A stretch of 64,000 bases of DNA from Rudanella sp031411995 (GTDB lineage Bacteria > Bacteroidota > Bacteroidia > Cytophagales > Spirosomataceae), in NCBI GenBank assembly GCA_031411995.1, contig JANOCD010000123.1, positions 44,901 through 108,900 of the forward strand, read 5' to 3'. The notes under the pieces were generated by a model that saw only the letters and a list, made by a program, of their open reading frames with translations, was not told the DNA's origin and did no database searches. The position numbers and the translations under genes were made by a program. Each line of letters begins with the position of its first letter. Within the stretch, counting starts at the first letter, position 1. Shown piece after piece: positions 32,508-40,574 of the stretch.

Positions 32508-34409
32508 ATGTCGAAACAACGCATAAGCTGGATTGTCGCGCTGATGGCTGTGGGTCTGTTGGGCCTGGTGGGCTTGCAGGGATACTACATCACAAGTGCG
32601 TGGCGACTTCAGCGCGAACAGTTTGATTATAAAGTGACGGATGCGTTGCAGGAGGTGGTCCGAACGCTGGAACGACGCGAAATTACGGATCTGAGCCGTC
32701 AGCGAATCCGTGCGCAGCAACAGCAACAACGGCTGATGGCCATTTCGCGCAAATCGGAGGTAAAGCCGGCGTTCACCCGGAAAAACCGACCTGTCACCAC
32801 GCCCACAGAAGACCTGATTGCCAAACGCATTCGGCAACGGCGGGGGGGAGGTAACGGCCTTGAAATGCCCTCGACCGTTGTGATCCAGTCGGATGTGCTT
32901 CATTCGCAAACGCAACCCATCACGCCCGAACAGGCTTTGGTGGTCGCCACTTTTTTTGAACAGCAGGAAATGCTGGCGGCAGCGGGCGAATGGCAGGCAC
33001 AAGCCGAACAGCAACGGCAGTTTGAGGAATGGGCAAACCGGGAGTTGGTGGGACAAATGAACCAGTTCAACGATGAGTTGAGCCGGGCCTATCAACAGGC
33101 CGACTCGCTTCGGCAACGGCAACTGGCGGCCAAACGAAATCAACAGCAGCGGCTGAAGGCGGCTCAAAAGGCGGCTCAGGTAAAACGGACGATAATGAAT
33201 GATAGTCAGTCGATTGGAAAGCGGGCCGAGGAGCAAACACAAATGGTGAAGGGGGTTCTTAAAGAATTACTGCTGTCAGAACGGCCCATTGCTGAGCGGT
33301 TGGATCGGCTCACGCTGGACACACTGTTGCGCGAATCGCTGGCCGAACGAAGCATTTCGCTGCCGTTTTCCTACGGTGTTCGGAGCGACCGAACGAGCAG
33401 CGGTAAACCCCAGTTTTTATTTGCGACTTATCGTACCGATGCCAATCGGATGCTTCAGATGGGCTACCGGGCGGTGTTGTTTCCTAACAATCCTGATGCC
33501 GGGAATCATCTGTATGTATATTTCCCGACTCGCAAAGAGTTTATCTGGAGTCAGATGGGGTTCACGCTGGCGGCATCGGCTCTGCTGATACTGACTATTC
33601 TGGCCTGCTTCTACATTGCCATCACCACCATTATCCGGCAAAAGAAAATGGCCGATATTAAGAATGACTTTATCAACAACATGACCCACGAATTTAAAAC
33701 CCCCATTTCGACCATTTCGCTGGCTGTGGAAATGGCCGAAACAGTGGGCGGAAGGAGAAGGGAGCGGTCCGAAGGGTCCGAAGGAGGAAAGGGAATTGGT
33801 CTAATAGGAATAGCCAATGACACTGAAGAGGCCGGGCGAATGGCGCGGTATCTGGGCATTATTCGGGATGAAACCCGGCGGTTGGGGTCACACGTGGAGA
33901 AAGTTCTTCAGATGGCCCTGCTCGACCGGGGAGCCGTGAAACTGACGCTGGTGCCGGTTAATGTGCACGACGTGGTGGAGAAAGTGCTGAACACCATTGG
34001 TTTACAGATAGAGCAACGCGGTGGCGAACTGGTGCTTGACTTTGAGGCTGACAACGAAATGGTGGAAGCCGACGAGGTTCACCTCACCAACATCGTGTAT
34101 AATTTGGTTGATAATGCGATTAAGTATTCGCCCGACAAACCGCACATCACAATCCGTACGCAAAGCCTGCCCGATGGTGTTAGCCTGACTGTTGCCGACC
34201 GGGGTCTGGGCCTTTCGAAAGAACAACAAAGCCGAATTTTTGAGACTTTCTACCGGGTTCCCACCGGCAATTTGCACGATGTGAAAGGCTTTGGCTTAGG
34301 CTTGAGTTATGTGCGCAAGATGGTAGATGCTCATCATGGGCGCATCACCGTCGATAGTCAGCCGGGGCAGGGAAGCTCGTTTGAGGTCGTAATACCGTAT
34401 AATCAGTGA
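32508..34409 (+). CDS. Sensor histidine kinase with an insert in the dimerisation hairpin
   Basis: 633 residues. Membrane helices lie at about 8-27 and 350-373. Between them is a long Gln/Arg-rich, coiled-coil-like periplasmic region. His 394 in NNMTHEFKTPISTI is the phospho-acceptor. The HATPase has NLVDNAIKYSP, DRGLGLSKEQ and GFGLGLSYVRKMVDAH. Between the two helices of the dimerisation domain (about 413-445) sits an extra segment rich in Gly, Arg and Glu that includes an RSEGSEGGKG stretch encoded by a short tandem repeat; homologs normally run straight on to RYLGIIRDETRRLG. The OmpR-type regulator directly downstream is the probable partner. Confidence 0.93.
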   Translation: MSKQRISWIVALMAVGLLGLVGLQGYYITSAWRLQREQFDYKVTDALQEVVRTLERREITDLSRQRIRAQQQQQRLMAISRKSEVKPAFTRKNRPVTTPTEDLIAKRIRQRRGGGNGLEMPSTVVIQSDVLHSQTQPITPEQALVVATFFEQQEMLAAAGEWQAQAEQQRQFEEWANRELVGQMNQFNDELSRAYQQADSLRQRQLAAKRNQQQRLKAAQKAAQVKRTIMNDSQSIGKRAEEQTQMVKGVLKELLLSERPIAERLDRLTLDTLLRESLAERSISLPFSYGVRSDRTSSGKPQFLFATYRTDANRMLQMGYRAVLFPNNPDAGNHLYVYFPTRKEFIWSQMGFTLAASALLILTILACFYIAITTIIRQKKMADIKNDFINNMTHEFKTPISTISLAVEMAETVGGRRRERSEGSEGGKGIGLIGIANDTEEAGRMARYLGIIRDETRRLGSHVEKVLQMALLDRGAVKLTLVPVNVHDVVEKVLNTIGLQIEQRGGELVLDFEADNEMVEADEVHLTNIVYNLVDNAIKYSPDKPHITIRTQSLPDGVSLTVADRGLGLSKEQQSRIFETFYRVPTGNLHDVKGFGLGLSYVRKMVDAHHGRITVDSQPGQGSSFEVVIPYNQ

Positions 34410-34513
34410 TGAGTGATGAACCGGTCCGCCGGCGCGGATGAGTGGGCTGACTGCACCTGTAGACCAGCAAAAGATTTACTCATCCGCGCCAGCGGACCGG
34501 TTCATCACTCATC
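34408..34513. repeat. Very long inverted repeat between kinase and response regulator genes
   Basis: Two 36-bp arms differ at one position and flank a 34-base loop. Each arm holds a copy of the core CGCRCCGGCGRACCGGY (one with an A in place of a G). The left arm begins inside the kinase stop codon and the right arm ends 15 bases before the regulator ATG. The loop edge shares GATGAGTGGGCTGA with the element near 58,403. Confidence 0.85.
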
Positions 34514-34528
34514 GTTCATCACTAAACT

Positions 34529-35224
34529 ATGGCAAAAATCTTATTAGCCGAAGACGATCCCAATCTGGGGCAATTGGTACAGGAATACCTGACAATGAAG
34601 GGCTTTGAAACCGACCGGGCTACCGACGGGAACAAAGCCCTCGACCTGTTTACACACGGCCACTATGACCTGTGCATTTTTGATGTGATGATGCCTAAGA
34701 AGGACGGTTTTTCGCTGGCTCGTGACATACGGATGACGGGTCGTGATGTGCCCATTATTTTTCTGACTGCCAAGTCGATGAAGGAAGATACCATCCAGGG
34801 ATTCAAGGTTGGGGCCGACGATTACATGACCAAACCCTTCAGCATGGAGGAATTGTTGTTGCGGATTCAAGCCATTTTGCGTCGTTATCAGCGCGGAGCT
34901 ACTGACCTTGAACCCAGTGTGTATACCATAGGCTCTCTCTCATTCGATTACCCACATCAACTGCTGACCCGCCCCGCAAACGGGGGGGAACCGTTCAGTC
35001 AAAAGCTCACCAGTAAGGAGTCGGAGTTGCTAAAGTTGTTTGCCCAGAACCTCAATCAACCGTTAAGCCGTAGCTTTGCCCTGAAAATGGTCTGGGGCGA
35101 CGATTCGTATTTCAACGCCCGGAGCATGGATGTGTACATTACCAAACTGCGCAAATACCTGCGCGAAGATGAGCGCGTGCAGTTGGTGAATGTGCATGGA
35201 GAAGGCTTTAAATTGATTGTATAA
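34529..35224 (+). CDS. OmpR-family response regulator
   Basis: 231 residues. The receiver domain has acidic pair Asp 9/10, phospho-acceptor Asp 52 (IFDVMMPKKDG), the switch Thr in FLTAKS and Lys 102 in TKPF. The C-terminal winged helix covers about 130-231 (LTSKESELLKLFAQ, YFNARSMDVYITKLRKYL). Its partner is the upstream kinase. The TAA stop overlaps the ATG of hemB by one base, so regulator and hemB are translationally coupled. Confidence 0.95.
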   Translation: MAKILLAEDDPNLGQLVQEYLTMKGFETDRATDGNKALDLFTHGHYDLCIFDVMMPKKDGFSLARDIRMTGRDVPIIFLTAKSMKEDTIQGFKVGADDYMTKPFSMEELLLRIQAILRRYQRGATDLEPSVYTIGSLSFDYPHQLLTRPANGGEPFSQKLTSKESELLKLFAQNLNQPLSRSFALKMVWGDDSYFNARSMDVYITKLRKYLREDERVQLVNVHGEGFKLIV

Positions 35225-36198
35225 TGATCATACTAAAACGTCCCCGGCGGAACCGCTCTTCGGCGGTGATTCGGGATTTGGTGCAGGAAACCCGCCTGAC
35301 AGTACATGATTTTATTCTGCCCCTGTTTGTGATGGAAGGGCAGAACCTCCGTACAGAAGTGGCCTCGATGCCCGGTATTTACCGGTTTTCATCCGATCTA
35401 TTGATGGATGAAATTGCCGAGTGTGTTGACCTTGGCATCCGGGCGTTTGATGTATTTCCAAACCTCCCCGAGTCTAAAAAAGATAAGTACGCTACCGAAA
35501 GCACCAACCCCGATGGCCTGTATCTAAGTACCATTCGGGCGATCAAAGGCCGTTTCCCGGAGGTATGCGTGATGACCGATGTGGCTATGGACCCTTACAG
35601 TTCCGATGGTCACGATGGGCTGGTTGAAAACGGCCAGATTCTGAACGATCCAACGCTCGAAATTCTGGGCCGAATGGCGGTGGCACAGGCACAGGCTGGA
35701 GCCGATATTCTGGGTCCATCAGACATGATGGACGGTCGTGTGGGCTATATTCGCACTGCCCTCGATGCGGCTGGCTACACCAACGTGGCCATCATGTCGT
35801 ATGCGGCCAAATATGCCTCTGCCTTCTATGGCCCCTTCCGCGACGCGCTGGATTCGGCCCCCAAATTTGGCGACAAGAAGACCTATCAGATGAACCCCGC
35901 CAACAGCCGAGAAGCCCTGATTGAAGCTGAATTGGATATTCAGGAGGGGGCTGATATGCTGATGGTTAAGCCCGCGTTGGCCTACCTGGATATCATCAAA
36001 CTCCTGCGCGACAACGTGAACCTGCCCATCACGGCCTACAACGTCAGTGGCGAATATGCCATGATCAAAGCGGCCGACCGCAACGGCTGGCTCGACGGCG
36101 AACGGGCCATGATGGAGTCGCTGATATCTATTAAACGCGCCGGTGCCGACGTAATTTTGACGTACTTTGCGAAGGAAGCAGCAAAATTGATGGCATGA
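35224..36198 (+). CDS. hemB: Delta-aminolevulinic acid dehydratase (porphobilinogen synthase)
   Basis: Condenses two 5-aminolevulinate molecules to porphobilinogen in haem synthesis. 324 residues, the usual length. Schiff-base lysines are Lys 196 (SYAAKYASAFYGPF) and Lys 249 (MLMVKPALAYLDI). The metal loop TDVAMDPYSSDGHDG has Ala and Asp where zinc enzymes have three cysteines, so this is the Asp-rich, magnesium-type enzyme. It is coupled to the response regulator upstream and overlaps dihydroorotase downstream by four bases. hemL of the same pathway lies far away at 58,457-59,749. Confidence 0.97.
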   Translation: MIILKRPRRNRSSAVIRDLVQETRLTVHDFILPLFVMEGQNLRTEVASMPGIYRFSSDLLMDEIAECVDLGIRAFDVFPNLPESKKDKYATESTNPDGLYLSTIRAIKGRFPEVCVMTDVAMDPYSSDGHDGLVENGQILNDPTLEILGRMAVAQAQAGADILGPSDMMDGRVGYIRTALDAAGYTNVAIMSYAAKYASAFYGPFRDALDSAPKFGDKKTYQMNPANSREALIEAELDIQEGADMLMVKPALAYLDIIKLLRDNVNLPITAYNVSGEYAMIKAADRNGWLDGERAMMESLISIKRAGADVILTYFAKEAAKLMA

Positions 36199-37529
36199 AA
36201 CTCCTTCTCCTAAACACTACTCTCGTCAACGAAGGCCTAATTACTCAAACCGATGTGCTGGTTGAGGATGGCTTTATTACCCAAATAAGTCCGAACCTGT
36301 CGGGGCGGAGCGCGGATCGGGTGATCGACGCAAAAGGTCAGTATCTGCTGCCGGGCGTGATCGACGATCAGGTGCATTTTCGGGAGCCGGGCCTGACTCA
36401 CAAAGCCACCATCCATTCGGAATCGCGGGCGGGGGTGGCCGGGGGCACAACCACGTTCATGGAGATGCCTAACACGGTGCCAAACGCGCTCACGCAGGGC
36501 TTGTTACAGGATAAATATGAGATAGCCGCCCGCACCGCGATGGCGAACTACTCGTTTTTTATGGGGGTCTCCAACGACAATCTGGACGAAGCTCTGCGCA
36601 CTGATCCCGAAACCGTTTGTGGCCTGAAAGTATTCATGGGGTCGTCGACGGGGAGCATGCTGGTGGATGATGAACACGTGCTGAACGAACTCTTCCGCCA
36701 AAGCCCAATGCTCATTGCCACGCACTGCGAAGACGAAGCCACCGTGCGGGCCAACTCCGAACGCTACAAAGCTGAATATGGCGAGTGGGCCACGGCCGCG
36801 TTGCACCCCCTGATTCGGAATGAAGAAGCCTGCCTGAAGTCGTCGTCGCTGGCGGTGGAACTGGCCCGGCGGCACAACACCCGGCTGCACATTCTGCATA
36901 TTTCAACCGCCGACGAACTGGCTCTGTTCAGCAATGCCCTTCCCCTGCGCGAAAAGCGAATTACGGCGGAGGTTTGTGTGCATCACCTCTGGTTCGATGC
37001 TGACGATTATGAGCAGTTGGGCAACCAGATCAAATGCAACCCGGCTATTAAAGGGCCGCGTCACCGCCCTGAATTATTGAAAGCGTTACTGGATGACCGG
37101 CTGGATATTATTGCCACCGACCATGCCCCGCACACCTGGGCCGAAAAACAATTGCCCTACTGGCAGGCACCGTCGGGTTTACCGCTGATTCAGCACTCGT
37201 TGCTGATGATGCTCGACTTTGTGCGGCAAGGTAAACTCGACATCGAAACCGTGGTTCGGAAAATGTGCCACGCGCCCGCTGACTGTTTTCAGATTGACCG
37301 GCGAGGCTACGTGCGTGAAGGCTACTGGGCCGATTTAGTGTTGATTGACCCTGCTCAGTCGACATCAGTATCTAATGAAACCGCACTGTATCAATGCGGT
37401 TGGACCCCGTTGGCGGGGCAGACGTTTACTAATGCCGTAACCCATACGATTGTGTCGGGCGAACTGGTGTTTGAACAGGGGCAATTTTTAAGGGAGCAGG
37501 CAGGTCGTCGGTTGCAGTTTACCCGGTAA
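36195..37529 (+). CDS. pyrC: Dihydroorotase, Bacteroidota type
   Basis: Amidohydrolase of de novo pyrimidine synthesis, interconverting carbamoyl aspartate and dihydroorotate. 444 residues. The metal motif reads DDQVHFREPG (57-66): the first His of the usual HxH pair is Gln 59, while His 61 is kept. I recall the same change in other Bacteroidota dihydroorotases, so it looks lineage-typical rather than inactivating. Also seen: TTFMEMPNT, a Lys in GLKVFMGSSTG for carbamylation, AEVCVHHL, and the catalytic loop ATDHAPHT. The ATG overlaps the hemB stop by four bases. Confidence 0.93.
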   Translation: MKLLLLNTTLVNEGLITQTDVLVEDGFITQISPNLSGRSADRVIDAKGQYLLPGVIDDQVHFREPGLTHKATIHSESRAGVAGGTTTFMEMPNTVPNALTQGLLQDKYEIAARTAMANYSFFMGVSNDNLDEALRTDPETVCGLKVFMGSSTGSMLVDDEHVLNELFRQSPMLIATHCEDEATVRANSERYKAEYGEWATAALHPLIRNEEACLKSSSLAVELARRHNTRLHILHISTADELALFSNALPLREKRITAEVCVHHLWFDADDYEQLGNQIKCNPAIKGPRHRPELLKALLDDRLDIIATDHAPHTWAEKQLPYWQAPSGLPLIQHSLLMMLDFVRQGKLDIETVVRKMCHAPADCFQIDRRGYVREGYWADLVLIDPAQSTSVSNETALYQCGWTPLAGQTFTNAVTHTIVSGELVFEQGQFLREQAGRRLQFTR

Positions 37530-37532
37530 TGT

Positions 37533-37557
37533 AAAAAGCCCCCGGTAAGGAGGGCTT
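37533..37557 (-). terminator. Terminator of the small conserved gene on the minus strand
   Basis: Stem AAGCCC/GGGCTT, read on the minus strand, is followed by a short T run. It lies between two convergent genes and could also slow transcription leaving dihydroorotase. Confidence 0.6.
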
Positions 37558-37586
37558 AGTCACAATGTGTCCATAAAGTAGATGGT

Positions 37587-37796
37587 TTAGGAGAATCGTA
37601 CTCGTGAGAAACAGCGATTTAAGACCGAACGATACATTTTACCAAACTGGTCGTAGCACCATGATTTCAACTGCTTCACTTCTTCAGGCAAGAGGGTCTG
37701 AATGGCTTTTAGGAGTTCTTTTTCAAACAGAGTTTTGTCAAAACTAACCTTTTGCAGGATCGTTTTGAGGTACTCCAACATTGAGGCCATACGCAT
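37587..37796 (-). CDS. Small conserved-looking protein of unknown function
   Basis: 69 residues, rich in Lys and Leu, predicted helical (MLEYLKTILQKVSFDKTLF, then LLPEEVKQLKSWCYDQFGKM). No signal peptide or membrane helix. It has its own terminator and sits alone between convergent and divergent neighbours, which supports a real gene. Start could also be at the inner Met residues (3 or 6 codons later). Function not recognised. Confidence 0.65.
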   Translation of the reverse strand: MRMASMLEYLKTILQKVSFDKTLFEKELLKAIQTLLPEEVKQLKSWCYDQFGKMYRSVLNRCFSRVRFS

Positions 37797-37898
37797 ACTC
37801 GTTAAGAGGTTAAAAAAAGACTATGGATTGACAGGTGGCATTAGACACTCGTTAAAAAAACAACGGTTGCTGTCTGGAAATGTTGTAACAAAGTAAAA

Positions 37899-39407
37899 AT
37901 GAAAATTAGAATATTTCAAAAATTTCTTGCATTATTTTTTTGCGTGTCCCTGATAGCCAGTGGGCAACAAAAAGATAATGTGGTAACCATTGAACTAAGT
38001 GCCACTACGTTTTCTATTGAGCGGCCTTTCACCATTTCGGTGATGGTTGAGAATAGTGAAAATCGCCCGTCAATCAATTTTCCCGACATCACCGGCCTGA
38101 CCAAGCGAGGCACCTCAACCAGCATTTCAACTACTGGAACAGAAGGGGCAACGACTCCCGTTCAAATCATTACGCAGACCTACGTTGCCAACCAGCCCGG
38201 TACATTTCGTCTGTCTCCGTTCAGCATTACCCTAGACGGAGTAACCGCCCGTTCGGAGGGGGCGGTGCTGATGGTTCGGCCTGCCAGTGTAACCACGTTT
38301 GGGGGAAACGAGGGGGCACCTGTCAGCGGGCTTACCGAAAGTGGAGCCGCCTTTCTAACCCTCAGAGCTAGTAAAAAAAGTGTTTTTGTGGGCGAAGGGT
38401 TTGCCCTTCGATTGTCGTTGTTTGTATCGGATTCTTATCCCTTCGAACTCCGGTTCGACGGGGTAGATGCTCAATTACAGACCGTCCTGAAACAACTTCG
38501 GCCCACCAATACCTGGGAGGAAGATGCTGGTATTCGGGAGTTGAAAGGGCAACCGGTTGTGGTGAACAACCGGAAATTTATGGAGTATGTCATTTTTCAG
38601 GGGGTTTATTTTCCCCTATCGGATGGATCCATTCAACTGCCATCAGTGGGGTTAACCTTAGTACGTGTACAACAGGCTCCCCGTCAGACGGAGCCGGGTT
38701 CAAGCTCGCTTACATCGGCACAAACTACGGCTGCCGAGGTTATTGAACGAGTGTCGTTTCAGGCCCGGCCCCTCTCTATTTCAGTGCGGCCATTACCACC
38801 CCACCCGCTTCGGGGGCAGGTGGCCGTGGGCGTATATCGGCTGGTAGAAAGCATTGACCGCACGGCTATGCCCGCAGGCAAAAGTACCCGTTACAGTGTG
38901 CGAATCGAAGGGGAAGGTAACGTAGCTTCTTTACAGGCCCCTTTATGGAGCGGGGTTACCAGCACTACCATGCTAAACCCAGCCTCGCCAGCGACAGAGA
39001 CTGGGCTGGAAACGCTGCCTATTGAAACGAGTCAGCAAATTGACCGAACGGGTGAGCAAGTTAGTGGCTATAAAACATTCAGTTATTTCCTGGTGCCCCG
39101 GCGGGGTGGTAAAATGGACCTGTCGACAGTGTTTGGGTTTGTATACTTCAATTTGCAGACCGCTCAGTATGACACCCTCAAGTCGCGGTTTAGCCTTCAG
39201 GTGGGCGATGCCGACCCCTTGGGAGCCGCTGCCATGAACACGCAGGGGGTGGCCAAAACCAATGGAGTCGATGCCCTTTATGATGGACTAAGCCAAATGG
39301 ACAGCACCGAAAAACCGCTCAACCTGACTGTTTTGGCTCGTGCTGTGGCCAATGTCCTTTTGGTGTTAATGATTCTCGGAATGATCTTTGTGTTTTTACG
39401 GAAATAA
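37899..39407 (+). CDS. BatD-like protein (oxygen tolerance family)
   Basis: 502 residues. Signal peptide (FLALFFCVSLIASGQ), then repeated beta-sandwich domains with the BatD pattern FSIERPFTISVMVEN and QTYVANQPGTFRLSPFSITL, and one C-terminal membrane helix (LARAVANVLLVLMILGMIF). The bulk is periplasmic. BatD is usually encoded with MoxR, BatA, BatB and BatE in an aerotolerance locus; none of these is in view, so this is an orphan paralog. Its stop is immediately followed by the aroC ATG with no spacer. Confidence 0.85.
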   Translation: MKIRIFQKFLALFFCVSLIASGQQKDNVVTIELSATTFSIERPFTISVMVENSENRPSINFPDITGLTKRGTSTSISTTGTEGATTPVQIITQTYVANQPGTFRLSPFSITLDGVTARSEGAVLMVRPASVTTFGGNEGAPVSGLTESGAAFLTLRASKKSVFVGEGFALRLSLFVSDSYPFELRFDGVDAQLQTVLKQLRPTNTWEEDAGIRELKGQPVVVNNRKFMEYVIFQGVYFPLSDGSIQLPSVGLTLVRVQQAPRQTEPGSSSLTSAQTTAAEVIERVSFQARPLSISVRPLPPHPLRGQVAVGVYRLVESIDRTAMPAGKSTRYSVRIEGEGNVASLQAPLWSGVTSTTMLNPASPATETGLETLPIETSQQIDRTGEQVSGYKTFSYFLVPRRGGKMDLSTVFGFVYFNLQTAQYDTLKSRFSLQVGDADPLGAAAMNTQGVAKTNGVDALYDGLSQMDSTEKPLNLTVLARAVANVLLVLMILGMIFVFLRK

Positions 39408-40493
39408 ATGAGTAGTACCTACGGAACACTTTTCAAAATTGCCACCTTCGGCGAATCGCATGGCCCCGCTTTGGGAGTCACCATCGACGGTTGCCCGGCT
39501 GGCCTGCCTTTCGATACCGATTTTATTCAGCACGAACTGGACCGGCGCAAACCCGGTCAGTCGCGGATAACGACCCAACGGCGCGAGGCCGACGAGTTCG
39601 AAGTATTGTCGGGCGTTTTCGAGGGTATTACCCAAGGAACGCCCATTGCGCTGGTGATTCGGAATACCGACCAACGCAGCAAAGACTATGGCCACATATC
39701 CGAACAGTTCCGACCTTCTCATGCTGATTACACGTACATGGCCAAATACGGCACCCGCGATTACCGGGGGGGCGGTCGTTCGTCGGCGCGGGAAACGGCA
39801 GCACGGGTGGCGGCTGGGGCAGTGGCCAAAATGTTGCTCAACCCGCTGGGTATTTCGGTGCAGGCTTACGTATCGGCAGTGGGGAAAATGCGGCTCGAAA
39901 CCCCCTACCAACAATTGAACCTGGCGTTGGCCGAAGAGAATGCCGTGCGCTGCCCTGACACCCTCATGGCCGAAAAGATGTATGCCTATATTGACGAAAC
40001 TCGCAAGAAAGGCGATTCTATTGGGGGCATTGTGAGTTGCGTGGTGTCGGGTGTTCCGGCTGGATGGGGCGAACCCGTTTTTGACAAGCTCCATGCCGAA
40101 CTTGGCAAGGCCATGCTGGGGATCAATGCCGTAAAAGGATTTGAATATGGCAGCGGTTTTGCTGGGGCCGAGCAATATGGTTCCGAGCATAACGATGCCA
40201 TGTATACGGATGCCGAAGGCCGTGTGCGCACCCGAACCAATCTGTCGGGGGGCATTCAGGGGGGCATCAGCAATGGCGAGGATATTTATTTTCGGGTAGC
40301 GTTTAAACCCGTCGCTACGATCATGCAGGATCAGGAAAGTGTGGATGTGCATGGGCAGTCAGTAACGGTGTCGGGGAAAGGGCGGCATGATCCGTGTGTA
40401 GTGCCTCGTGCCGTTCCAATTGTGGAAGCAATGGCCGCTTTGGTGCTGGTTGATATGTGGTTACGCAGTCAGAACGCACTTATACGAAAGTAA
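39408..40493 (+). CDS. aroC: Chorismate synthase
   Basis: Last step of the shikimate pathway, forming chorismate from EPSP with reduced FMN. 361 residues. The N-terminal signature FGESHGPALGVTIDGCPAG is intact, followed by GRSSARETAARVAAGAVAK and the C-terminal GRHDPCVVPRAVPIVEAM. It directly follows the BatD-like gene, implying co-transcription. Confidence 0.97.
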   Translation: MSSTYGTLFKIATFGESHGPALGVTIDGCPAGLPFDTDFIQHELDRRKPGQSRITTQRREADEFEVLSGVFEGITQGTPIALVIRNTDQRSKDYGHISEQFRPSHADYTYMAKYGTRDYRGGGRSSARETAARVAAGAVAKMLLNPLGISVQAYVSAVGKMRLETPYQQLNLALAEENAVRCPDTLMAEKMYAYIDETRKKGDSIGGIVSCVVSGVPAGWGEPVFDKLHAELGKAMLGINAVKGFEYGSGFAGAEQYGSEHNDAMYTDAEGRVRTRTNLSGGIQGGISNGEDIYFRVAFKPVATIMQDQESVDVHGQSVTVSGKGRHDPCVVPRAVPIVEAMAALVLVDMWLRSQNALIRK

Positions 40494-40528
40494 GCAGCTT
40501 TTCAGTTTCAGTAATCCGGCTTGTTTGC

Positions 40529-40536
40529 TATATTTG
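40529..40536 (+). promoter_or_regulatory. Candidate -7 box (TATATTTG) for the TPR kinase operon
   Basis: Exact TAnnTTTG match 39 bases before the kinase ATG, in a short intergenic gap. The -33 region has only a weak TTTC. Confidence 0.45.
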
Positions 40537-40574
40537 GGCCTAACCCATTGATAGTACGTTAATTTAGGCTCATT

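Noticed and set aside
34408..34513. The 36-bp inverted repeat as ends of an insertion sequence
   Set aside because: Only a 34-base loop lies between the arms and there are no target duplications or transposase; it is a hairpin element, at most a MITE-like remnant.
36366..36380. Dihydroorotase as an inactive pseudo-enzyme because of the missing His
   Set aside because: All other motifs are intact and the same substitution is, to my recollection, usual in Bacteroidota, so it is treated as a lineage variant.
39396..40352. Minus-strand frame of 318 codons opposite aroC
   Set aside because: aroC is unmistakable on the plus strand; the antisense product has no family features.
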